Below are positions 1 to 4,871 of a DNA stretch of 7,064 nt, piece by piece. The first letter of the stretch is position 1. Each line of letters starts with the position of its first letter. The translations under genes and the position numbers were made by a program. Origin of the DNA: Ruminococcus sp. UBA3855 (lineage in GTDB: Bacteria > Bacillota > Clostridia > Oscillospirales > Ruminococcaceae); NCBI GenBank assembly GCA_002392545.1, contig DGHF01000231.1:1-7064 (forward strand), read 5' to 3'. A model generated the notes under the pieces. The model did no database searches. It had not been told where the DNA came from and saw nothing but the letters and a program-made list of their open reading frames with translations.

Positions 1-178
1 GCCCGTTCATTTTGGGTAACATAATGTCAAGGATAATGCAGTCATAAATATCCGTCAGTCCATAATCAAGCCCATCTTCCCCATCATAGACGGTATCCAC
101 AGAGTATTTATTCCGTTTCAGAATTTCACTCAGAGCATCAGCAAGGGCTTCTTCGTCTTCTACGACCAGTATTTTCAT
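1..178 (-). CDS. Response regulator, receiver domain (N-terminal part, cut by window edge)
   Basis: The first 59 residues of a two-component response regulator are present; the rest lies beyond base 1. The protein opens with MKILVVEDEE, so the acidic pocket is E7/D8, and the phosphoacceptor is D51 in the motif CIILDIMLPKMNG. This is the start of a CheY-like receiver domain. The wording (VVEDEE, YDGEDGLDYG, LDIMLP.MNG) is typical of OmpR/PhoB-family regulators, which carry a C-terminal winged-helix DNA-binding domain; that half is not visible, so the subfamily is inference. A strong ribosome site (AGGGAGG, 187-193 on the minus strand) sits before the ATG at 176-178, and a good sigma-A promoter lies upstream at 240-268. 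A histidine kinase gene would be expected further left. Confidence 0.93.
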   Translation of the reverse strand, partial: MKILVVEDEEALADALSEILKRNKYSVDTVYDGEDGLDYGLTDIYDCIILDIMLPKMNG

Positions 179-207
179 ATGTATCAACCTCCCTAATAAA
201 TAAAGTC

Positions 208-236
208 TTGCCTTTTTTTACAAATCATGCTATACT
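208..236 (+). promoter_or_regulatory. Candidate rightward sigma-A promoter upstream of spoVAC
   Basis: TTGCCT (208-213) is followed after 17 bases by TATACT (231-236), with a second TATAAT at 236-241. It would give a leader of about 110 bases before spoVAC. The spacing is ideal but the -35 is imperfect and the site overlaps the opposite promoter, so it may be fortuitous in AT-rich DNA. Confidence 0.4.
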
Positions 237-239
237 ATA

Positions 240-268
240 ATCATAGCACAAATTTGATGAAATGGCAA
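240..268 (-). promoter_or_regulatory. Sigma-A-type promoter for the response regulator
   Basis: Read on the minus strand, TTGCCA (268-263) is followed after exactly 17 bases by TATGAT (245-240), a near-consensus vegetative promoter. Transcription would start near 233 and run into the regulator's ribosome site about 40 bases later. It lies over the candidate rightward promoter at 208-236, so the two directions could interfere. Confidence 0.65.
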
Positions 269-296
269 GAATTTAAAAAAATTTTACAATTGGTAC

Positions 297-326
297 AAAT
301 AGAAACCATGTCTTTTGGGCATACTT
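297..326 (+). promoter_or_regulatory. Candidate sigma-G (forespore) promoter for spoVAC
   Basis: AAATA (297-301), then 18 bases, then CATACTT (320-326). The forespore sigma-G consensus is roughly GMATR - 18 - CATNMTA, so the match is 4/5 and 6/7 with the right spacing. The predicted start near 333 leaves a short leader just ahead of the AAAGGAG ribosome site (336-342). SpoVA genes are known sigma-G targets in Bacillus, which makes this plausible; it is a consensus match only. Confidence 0.42.
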
Positions 327-354
327 CTGAAAAAGAAAGGAGTGTGCCGGAATT

Positions 355-801
355 ATGAACATCACACCGGAAGTATATCAGCAAATGCAGAAACGCTCTG
401 CGCCGAAATCCAACAGCAAAATCAATGTGCTGGTGGCATTTCTGACAGGGGGCGGAATCTGTGTCATTGGTCAGATGTTGCTGGAACTGTATGAAATGAT
501 GGGCTTCGACGAGGGGACAGCATCAGCATGGGTATCCGTGACATTGGTTTTGGTGAGCATGTTCCTGACAGGGTTCGGGCTTTACGAAAAAATGGCACGA
601 CACGCCGGAGCAGGTACACTTGTACCAATTACAGGATTTGCAAACGCTGTCACATCCTGCGCAATGGAAGCGAAAACAGAGGGCTATATTTTAGGAATCG
701 GGACAAAAATTTTCACGATTGCAGGACCAGTCATTCTGTATGGCTGTACAGCATCCGCCATTTATGGAATTATTTACTATGTGTTTCATCAGATGATGTG
801 A
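355..801 (+). CDS. spoVAC: Stage V sporulation protein AC (SpoVAC)
   Basis: A 148-residue polytopic membrane protein recognised as SpoVAC from its family core: LTGFGLYEKMARHAGAG (71-87), then VPITGFANAVTS and the stretch around EGYILGIGTKIFTIAGP (109-125). Likely membrane segments are about 23-46, 58-77, 88-104 and 117-144. In spore formers SpoVAC sits in the inner spore membrane as part of the SpoVA channel that moves Ca-dipicolinic acid into the forespore and releases it in germination; in Bacillus it is reported to act as a mechanosensitive channel. The length matches the family (about 150 aa). The start is set by AAAGGAG at 336-342, 12 bases before the ATG, slightly long. Oddly, the usual partners spoVAD and spoVAE do not follow; a phosphatase does. 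Confidence 0.92.
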   Translation: MNITPEVYQQMQKRSAPKSNSKINVLVAFLTGGGICVIGQMLLELYEMMGFDEGTASAWVSVTLVLVSMFLTGFGLYEKMARHAGAGTLVPITGFANAVTSCAMEAKTEGYILGIGTKIFTIAGPVILYGCTASAIYGIIYYVFHQMM

Positions 802-808
802 TAAGCAG

Positions 809-826
809 TGCCGGAAATTTCCGGCA
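809..826. repeat. Perfect 18-bp palindrome between spoVAC and the phosphatase
   Basis: TGCCGGAAATTTCCGGCA is fully self-complementary. As RNA it can form a stem of six or more pairs around the A/U centre, but no U-run follows (the next bases are CATACATACAAAGG), so it is not a standard terminator. It ends 8 bases before the phosphatase ribosome site. It could be a processing or attenuation hairpin, or a site for a dimeric DNA-binding protein. Its CCGGAAAT core recurs in the terminator at 1750-1784. Confidence 0.7.
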
Positions 827-833
827 TACATAC

Positions 834-840
834 AAAGGAG
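834..840 (+). promoter_or_regulatory. Ribosome binding site that fixes the phosphatase start
   Basis: AAAGGAG lies 8 bases before the ATG at 849. This favours a protein beginning MKLYVTRHG over an in-frame ATG at 528, which would put 107 unrelated residues ahead of the catalytic motif and overlap most of spoVAC. Confidence 0.85.
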
Positions 841-848
841 AATATCAA

Positions 849-1385
849 ATGAAATTATATGTCACACGTCATGGATTGACGGAATGGAACGAACTCGACA
901 AAATCAGCGGAGTAACTGACATCCGCCTGTCAAAAGAGGGCTTGCATCAAGCGGAATTATTAGCCGAACGTTGTGCAGAATGCGGAGACATTGACAGAAT
1001 TATTGCATCTCCCATGGTTCGTGCACAGCAAACCGCCGGAAAAGTCGCTGAAAAATTAGGTCTTCCCATCCAGACAGATGAAAGATTAAAAGAATGGGAT
1101 TATGGCTCATTTGAAGGAAAAAACCGAAAAACTGCCGGATTCGCAGAAGCAAAAGCCTCATGGGGCTGTAAAATGCCCGACGGCGGAGAATCCGTCTTTC
1201 AGATAGTTCACAGGGCATACAACGTGATTGATGACGTGAAACGGCTTTACCCTGACGAAAATGTATTATTAGTATGTCATGGGGGAATATGCAGAGTGAT
1301 TGACAGCTATTTCCATGATATGACTGTAGAAAGATTTATGAATTTCTTCATGGGGAATTGTGAATTGAAGGTGTATGAGCTATGA
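849..1385 (+). CDS. Histidine phosphatase family protein (phosphoglycerate mutase-like)
   Basis: A 178-residue cytoplasmic enzyme of the histidine phosphatase (branch 1) superfamily. The catalytic RHG motif is at residues 7-9, with H8 the nucleophile that carries the phosphate; R58 (SPMVRAQQTA), E82 (LKEWDYGSFEG) and H144 (VCHGG) complete the pocket. These residues are all intact, so it should be active. Family members include cofactor-dependent phosphoglycerate mutases, CobC-like alpha-ribazole phosphatases and broad phosphatases such as PhoE; the length and the LKEWDYGSFEG motif fit a phosphatase better than the glycolytic mutase (about 230-250 aa). The substrate cannot be read from the sequence. 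It sits 47 bases after spoVAC and overlaps the next gene by ATGA, so all three are probably one transcript. Confidence 0.92.
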   Translation: MKLYVTRHGLTEWNELDKISGVTDIRLSKEGLHQAELLAERCAECGDIDRIIASPMVRAQQTAGKVAEKLGLPIQTDERLKEWDYGSFEGKNRKTAGFAEAKASWGCKMPDGGESVFQIVHRAYNVIDDVKRLYPDENVLLVCHGGICRVIDSYFHDMTVERFMNFFMGNCELKVYEL

Positions 1386-1744
1386 CCAGAGACCAAATTT
1401 TTGCATATGTCAAGGAAAAATACAGCACTCTTCCTGAATATCTCTGGAATTCTGCGCCGAATTATGCCGTTTTGCGGAACACATCAAATCAAAAATGGTA
1501 CGGTATCATTATGGACATTCCGGAAAATAAAGTCGGATTATCAGGAAATGAAAAGATTGACGTGTTAATCATCAAGGGCAAGCCGGACGACATTGTACAT
1601 ATTGTGGAAATGGATGGTTTCGCCCCTGCATACCATATGAACAAAAAACATTGGTTCGCCATCATCCTGAAACATTTCACGGAACAAAATAAAGCCGTTG
1701 TGACTGGATTGATTGACAAAAGTTATCAGCTATCAGGCAAATAA
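1382..1744 (+). CDS. MmcQ/YjbR family protein (DUF419)
   Basis: A 120-residue protein with the hallmarks of the MmcQ/YjbR family: a KWYGIIMDI strand (38-46), PAYHMNKKHWFAI (82-94) with the conserved HMNK..HW, and a C-terminal LIDKSYQL (110-117). The family adopts a fold resembling a double-wing DNA-binding domain, hence its 'DNA-binding' label, but no regulatory or enzymatic role is firmly established. The length is normal. The ATG overlaps the phosphatase stop (ATGA at 1382-1385) with GAAGG at 1367-1371, which implies translational coupling. The gene ends six bases before a strong hairpin terminator. Confidence 0.9.
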   Translation: MTRDQIFAYVKEKYSTLPEYLWNSAPNYAVLRNTSNQKWYGIIMDIPENKVGLSGNEKIDVLIIKGKPDDIVHIVEMDGFAPAYHMNKKHWFAIILKHFTEQNKAVVTGLIDKSYQLSGK

Positions 1745-1749
1745 AGAAA

Positions 1750-1784
1750 AATTCCGGAAATCATGAGACACGATTTCCGGAATT
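1750..1784. terminator. Bidirectional rho-independent terminator between convergent genes
   Basis: Arms AATTCCGGAAATC (1750-1762) and GATTTCCGGAATT (1772-1784) pair perfectly over 13 bases around a 9-base loop. On the plus strand the hairpin is followed by T-rich CGTTTATTCATTTT; on the minus strand it is followed by TTTCTTTATTT. It therefore can end both the spoVAC cluster and the ABC exporter operon, whose stop codon is at 1788-1790. The downstream T-tract starts inside the exporter's stop region, a very compact arrangement. Confidence 0.88.
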
Positions 1785-1787
1785 CGT

Positions 1788-3077
1788 TTATTCATTTTCG
1801 GTTGTTTTCTTTTTGGCGAAGATGCTTCTGTGAACGAAAAGCAAGTCAGAACTGTACAGTTTCAATGCAAGCACAACCATGAAAGCAAGGAAAACCGCCT
1901 GATACACCAGCCCCCCGAAGAACAATGGCAAATCATGGAAACGGAAATTTGCAGTTGCAATGAAAGTATGTGTGAAGGGAATGCAGTACAACAGCCATTT
2001 CACAGCTCCCATATTCCGAATATCAGAAACCATAGAAAGAATGTAAGGGAACATGGTACACAGCATAATTGGCAGGCTTGCATATTGGGTATTTTTGGAA
2101 TCTTCCACCAATGCACCCAAAATAATGGAAGCAGTCAAAGTAATGCCCAGAGTTAGTGCCAGTTGTGCCAATACTCCCACCCATCCCATAAAGGGAATCT
2201 GCAAGGATAATTCCTCTGCATAATGTCTGGTTGCAACGACTTCTGAAAAAGTCTCTCCAATGTCGACACTTCCGGAATTTCCGCTGAACGTTGAAACAAC
2301 AGTTGAAAGAAATGCCATTCCGTATGTCAGGGCATAAACCAACGCCACAATCAAAGCCGCCAGCATTTTCGCCCCGATAATGGTTGACCTCGGAACAGGC
2401 GAAGAAAGCAAGGTTTCAAGGGTCTTGTCTGCTTTTTCGGCAGCGATAGCAGTAATAATGGTCTGTGCCGTGAGTACTACCAACAAGAACAACAGTAACG
2501 GCATTAACTGGTCAAACAAAGAAAGTGAACTCAAAATCAAAGAGGGATTTGCTTGGACAGTGCGGTTATTGGCTTGTGTGTAGGGCACTGTCTGAATGGG
2601 ATTTTCCAGAAAATCAAGGTCTCCCTGCAAATATTCATCTGAAAGCAATGAATTGATAGCATTGACAACAGTTTGTGTACTGCTGTCACCCATCATAGAA
2701 AGTGACACACTGGAAGTTGTCTTCAACAGGGTATAGCTGTGCACCTGACATTGTTCATGTTGTACAAGCAATAAATCCGTCATCCCCTCAGGCAGTAAAG
2801 TTGCCTCACTCCAATGATACTGATTGACCCCCTCCGTAAAATCAGAAGCAGTTTGAACGGTGTAGCCGTCCTCTTGAAGCTTGTCAATGATTTGCTGCGT
2901 GAATTCTGTCTGGTCTTGGTCAATCATGCGGACAGTTCCATAATCCGTGAATTCGTCTGTCAAAACATTGGTCATCAATGAACCCAGCATAGAAATAATG
3001 ATAAAACTCATTACAAGAGAAATCAACATCTGTCTGGTGACAAGTTCGGAAAGTTCTTTTCTCAATAAATGCATCAT
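1788..3077 (-). CDS. ABC-2 type exporter permease (NatB-like)
   Basis: A 429-residue membrane protein. One membrane helix lies near the N-terminus (about 18-36), then an external domain of about 150 residues (37-185), then a cluster of helices near 187-211, 237-261, 298-321, 333-351, 359-376 and 386-407. Just after the second helix is AAEKADKTLETLLSSPV (212-228), the cytoplasmic coupling segment characteristic of ABC-2 permeases of the NatB/YhaP type. This topology fits an exporter; substrates in the family include Na+, drugs and peptides, and none can be chosen here. The start codon overlaps the ATPase stop (ATGA at 3077-3074). Two ATGs are adjacent: AAAGG (3085-3081) is 3 bases from the first and 6 from the second, so the second (at 3074) may be the real start. 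Confidence 0.9.
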   Translation of the reverse strand: MMHLLRKELSELVTRQMLISLVMSFIIISMLGSLMTNVLTDEFTDYGTVRMIDQDQTEFTQQIIDKLQEDGYTVQTASDFTEGVNQYHWSEATLLPEGMTDLLLVQHEQCQVHSYTLLKTTSSVSLSMMGDSSTQTVVNAINSLLSDEYLQGDLDFLENPIQTVPYTQANNRTVQANPSLILSSLSLFDQLMPLLLFLLVVLTAQTIITAIAAEKADKTLETLLSSPVPRSTIIGAKMLAALIVALVYALTYGMAFLSTVVSTFSGNSGSVDIGETFSEVVATRHYAEELSLQIPFMGWVGVLAQLALTLGITLTASIILGALVEDSKNTQYASLPIMLCTMFPYILSMVSDIRNMGAVKWLLYCIPFTHTFIATANFRFHDLPLFFGGLVYQAVFLAFMVVLALKLYSSDLLFVHRSIFAKKKTTENE

Positions 3078-3802
3078 TCGCCTTTCACCGCCCTTTCAAA
3101 AGCCTGTTCGAGAGTCTCAGCATTGTATTTTTGTAAAATTTCGTCTGGAGTACCCTCAGCGAGGAATACGCCGTCTTTCATAATTGCACCCTTGTCAGCA
3201 GTGGTATGCACTTCCTGCATATGGTGAGAGGAGAGCAGAAATGCCGTGCCGTATTCTTTTGCACAGCGTTTGATGGTATTCCGGATATCAAGGGAATTGA
3301 GCACATCAAGACCGCTTGTTGGTTCGTCAAGAATCGCCAGTGCTGGACGAGTCATAACCGTACGTGCAAGAACTAATTTTCTTGTCATACCTCTGGAATA
3401 GGTGTTAATTTTTCGGGAAAGTGCATCCCCCAGACCACAGATTTCTTTTCCGAGCTGAATACATTCATCCTGTTCAGCTTCGTCTTTGAAATAAAGTCCA
3501 GCAATGAAATCAAGATATTTTTCACCGGTCATGCTCCGGTAAGCACCAGCCTCATCAGGTAAATAGCTGATATGTGCCCGAACCTTGTCAGGTTCTTTGA
3601 CAATGCTGTGACCTGCAATCAAAGCGTCACCGGAATCAGGGGTCAGGAGCGTGGCAAGCATCCGGAGAATGGTTGTTTTTCCTGCGCCGTTCATTCCCAT
3701 CAAGCCGAAAATTTCGCCCTCTTGAATCTGGAATGAAACCCCTTTGACAGCCTGTTTTTTACCATAGGACTTTTCAATTTTCTGTACATCCAATGCTGTC
3801 AT
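3074..3802 (-). CDS. ABC transporter ATP-binding protein (NatA-like)
   Basis: A 242-residue single nucleotide-binding domain that powers the adjacent permease. Walker A is GMNGAGKTT (36-44), the signature is YSRGM (135-139) in place of LSGGQ, Walker B is ALAILDE (154-160) with catalytic E160, the D-loop is SGLD (163-166) and the switch histidine is H193 (SSHH). The YSRGM-type signature is normal for NatA/CcmA-like exporters. The Q-loop position reads SYLPDEAG (79-86), with Asp instead of Gln; acidic residues there occur in this subfamily. The ATG at 3802 has an excellent AAGGAGG (3816-3810) 7 bases upstream. It is first in a two-gene operon with the permease and is transcribed away from the metalloregulator gene. 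Confidence 0.95.
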   Translation of the reverse strand: MTALDVQKIEKSYGKKQAVKGVSFQIQEGEIFGLMGMNGAGKTTILRMLATLLTPDSGDALIAGHSIVKEPDKVRAHISYLPDEAGAYRSMTGEKYLDFIAGLYFKDEAEQDECIQLGKEICGLGDALSRKINTYSRGMTRKLVLARTVMTRPALAILDEPTSGLDVLNSLDIRNTIKRCAKEYGTAFLLSSHHMQEVHTTADKGAIMKDGVFLAEGTPDEILQKYNAETLEQAFERAVKGE

Positions 3803-3824
3803 ACTATTTCCTCCTTAATTATTT

Positions 3825-3853
3825 TGTATAATTTTTTTGTGGAAAACTGTTGA
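3825..3853 (-). promoter_or_regulatory. Candidate leftward promoter for the ABC exporter operon
   Basis: On the minus strand TCAACA (3853-3848), 17 bases, TATACA (3830-3825). Both hexamers match consensus in 4 of 6 positions and the spacing is ideal. The predicted start near 3818 is only just upstream of the ribosome site. Its -35 overlaps the -35 of the rightward promoter. Confidence 0.38.
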
Positions 3854-3875
3854 TTTTTTATCAATGATATGATAA
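3850..3875. promoter_or_regulatory. Nested inverted repeats, possible operator of the DtxR-type regulator
   Basis: Two inverted repeats share this stretch: TTGAT-N5-ATCAA (3850-3864) and TTATCA-N6-TGATAA (3858-3875). The second runs from the spacer into the -10 of the rightward promoter, and the first covers both opposed -35 elements, so a bound dimer could silence both directions. It does not match the classical DtxR or MntR boxes that I know, so assignment to the adjacent regulator is inference from position. Confidence 0.45.
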
Positions 3876-3878
3876 AAT
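3850..3878 (+). promoter_or_regulatory. Candidate rightward promoter for the metalloregulator operon
   Basis: TTGATT (3850-3855), 17 bases, TAAAAT (3873-3878). The -10 matches 5 of 6 and the -35 4 of 6. The start would be near 3885, giving a leader of about 40 bases that holds a small hairpin and the ribosome site. Confidence 0.55.
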
Positions 3879-3888
3879 AGTAATAAGC

Positions 3889-3905
3889 ACCGCAGAATAA
3901 GCGGT
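3889..3905 (+). other. Small hairpin in the metalloregulator leader
   Basis: ACCGC (3889-3893) can pair with GCGGT (3901-3905) around a 7-base loop, ending 3 bases before the AAAGGA ribosome site. Five pairs is weak; it could modulate translation or mean nothing. Confidence 0.3.
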
Positions 3906-3908
3906 CAG

Positions 3909-3914
3909 AAAGGA
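3909..3914 (+). promoter_or_regulatory. Ribosome binding site that fixes the metalloregulator start
   Basis: AAAGGA lies 10 bases before the ATG at 3925. The in-frame GTG at 3916 is only one base past it and cannot use it, so the protein begins MSLHESGEDY. Confidence 0.75.
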
Positions 3915-3924
3915 AGTGTTTTTT

Positions 3925-4317
3925 ATGTCATTACATGAATCTGGTGAAGACTACCTCGAAACCATCTATTTATTGACAAGCCGTATGCCGTTTGTTCGTT
4001 CAGTAGACATTGCCAACGAATTAGGCTACACCAAAGCAAGCGTGAGCCGTGCCATGCGGATTCTGCGTGAAGAAGGCTTTGTCACAGTTGCCGAAGATGG
4101 AGAAGTCAAACTCACCAAAAGCGGAAAAAAACGTGCCATTTCAGTTTATGAGAGACACACCCTCATCACGGATTTTTTCAACGAATATTTAGGTGTAAAC
4201 CCTGTCACGGCGGAGAAAGATGCCTGCCGGATTGAGCACGTTATCAGCGAAGAAACCTATCTCCGCTTGCGTACCTACATGACAGAAAAAGGCTATCAAC
4301 CCAAGGAGCTGAAATGA
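3925..4317 (+). CDS. DtxR/MntR-family metal-dependent transcriptional regulator
   Basis: A 130-residue two-domain regulator. The N-terminal winged helix (about 1-75) has the family opening ESGEDYLETIYLL and a recognition helix around YTKASVSRAMRIL (35-47). A dimerization and metal domain follows (about 76-130). Aligned by eye with Bacillus MntR, the ligand positions are D9, E12, H78, C101, E104 and H105. DACRIEHVIS resembles iron-type DtxR (Cys-Glu-His), while D9/E12 resemble manganese-type MntR, so the metal cannot be called. It lacks the SH3-like third domain of DtxR. Holo-protein normally represses uptake or metal-linked genes. Its stop overlaps the transferase start by ATGA, and the exporter is divergent across a shared 122-bp region, so both are candidate targets. 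An ATG start at 3925 is preferred to the GTG at 3916. Confidence 0.9.
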   Translation: MSLHESGEDYLETIYLLTSRMPFVRSVDIANELGYTKASVSRAMRILREEGFVTVAEDGEVKLTKSGKKRAISVYERHTLITDFFNEYLGVNPVTAEKDACRIEHVISEETYLRLRTYMTEKGYQPKELK

Positions 4318-4871
4318 TGAGACGTTTACTTCTTCCGAAAATGTACGGTTCTTTATATGTCTGTCCCGCCGGAAATTCACCAAAAGAACAACATGAAACA
4401 GCTTACAACCTTCTGTATACCTGCGCTGAACTTTATTTTCATAAGGAACACACAGAAAAGCCGTCCCTTTCACGGACTGAATCAGGAAAACCCTATTTTA
4501 CGGAATTTCCTGATGTACATTTCAATTTAAGTCACTGTAATGGAATGGCGGTTTGTCTGCTGTCGAAATATGAATGTGGGGTTGATGTGGAACAATGCCG
4601 GAAACTCCGCCCGAAAGTCGTGGAGAAGGTTTTCAGCCCTGACGAAAAAAGGGCATTGAAAGAGACTGACAATCCCGATTTTCTGTTTACAAGGCTTTGG
4701 ACTTTGAAAGAATCCTATGTGAAAGCCCTTGGAAAAGGGATTGCCTACCCCATGAAAACGCTGAATTTCCAGCTTGACGGAGATTTTGTCTATTCCAACC
4801 GACCAGATGCGTGCTTCTGGCATCTCACGGAAGGAAATTTTGCAATCAGCATGTGCATTCTGCGGAATTAG
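4314..4871 (+). CDS. 4'-phosphopantetheinyl transferase (Sfp/AcpT superfamily)
   Basis: A 185-residue cytoplasmic enzyme that moves the phosphopantetheine arm of coenzyme A onto a serine of carrier proteins. The family motifs occur in order: FNLSHCNGM (70-78), GVDVEQCR (89-96) and FTRLWTLKESYVKALGKG (125-142). Mg2+ ligands D91, E93 and E133 and the catalytic region K132/K137 are intact. It is short compared with Sfp (about 224 aa), as are many clostridial members. It is distinct from the AcpS trimer type, so it may serve a secondary carrier protein (non-ribosomal peptide, polyketide or siderophore) or replace AcpS. Two ATGs are adjacent: AAGGAG (4303-4308) is 5 bases before the first and 8 before the second, at 4317. 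It overlaps the metalloregulator by 4 bases and ends tail-to-tail with the esterase. Confidence 0.93.
   Translation: MMRRLLLPKMYGSLYVCPAGNSPKEQHETAYNLLYTCAELYFHKEHTEKPSLSRTESGKPYFTEFPDVHFNLSHCNGMAVCLLSKYECGVDVEQCRKLRPKVVEKVFSPDEKRALKETDNPDFLFTRLWTLKESYVKALGKGIAYPMKTLNFQLDGDFVYSNRPDACFWHLTEGNFAISMCILRN

Noticed and set aside
809..826. Palindrome as a rho-independent terminator of spoVAC
   Set aside because: No U-run follows on either strand side in the right position, and the downstream gene seems co-transcribed.
528..848. In-frame upstream extension of the histidine phosphatase to an ATG at 528
   Set aside because: It overlaps spoVAC in another frame, the added residues look like no domain, and a strong AAAGGAG precedes the ATG at 849 that puts the RHG motif at its usual N-terminal place.
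1830..2156. Open frame of 108 codons on the plus strand inside the permease gene
   Set aside because: It mirrors the conserved permease frame, has no ribosome site and has a composition typical of a shadow frame.
3858..3875. Fur- or PerR-box reading of the TTATCA/TGATAA repeat
   Set aside because: The half-site order and spacing differ from GATAAT-type Fur arrays and TTATAATNATTATAA PerR boxes; kept only as an unassigned inverted repeat.
3916..3924. GTG start for the metalloregulator, adding three residues
   Set aside because: The GTG touches the Shine-Dalgarno sequence; the ATG at 3925 has proper spacing.
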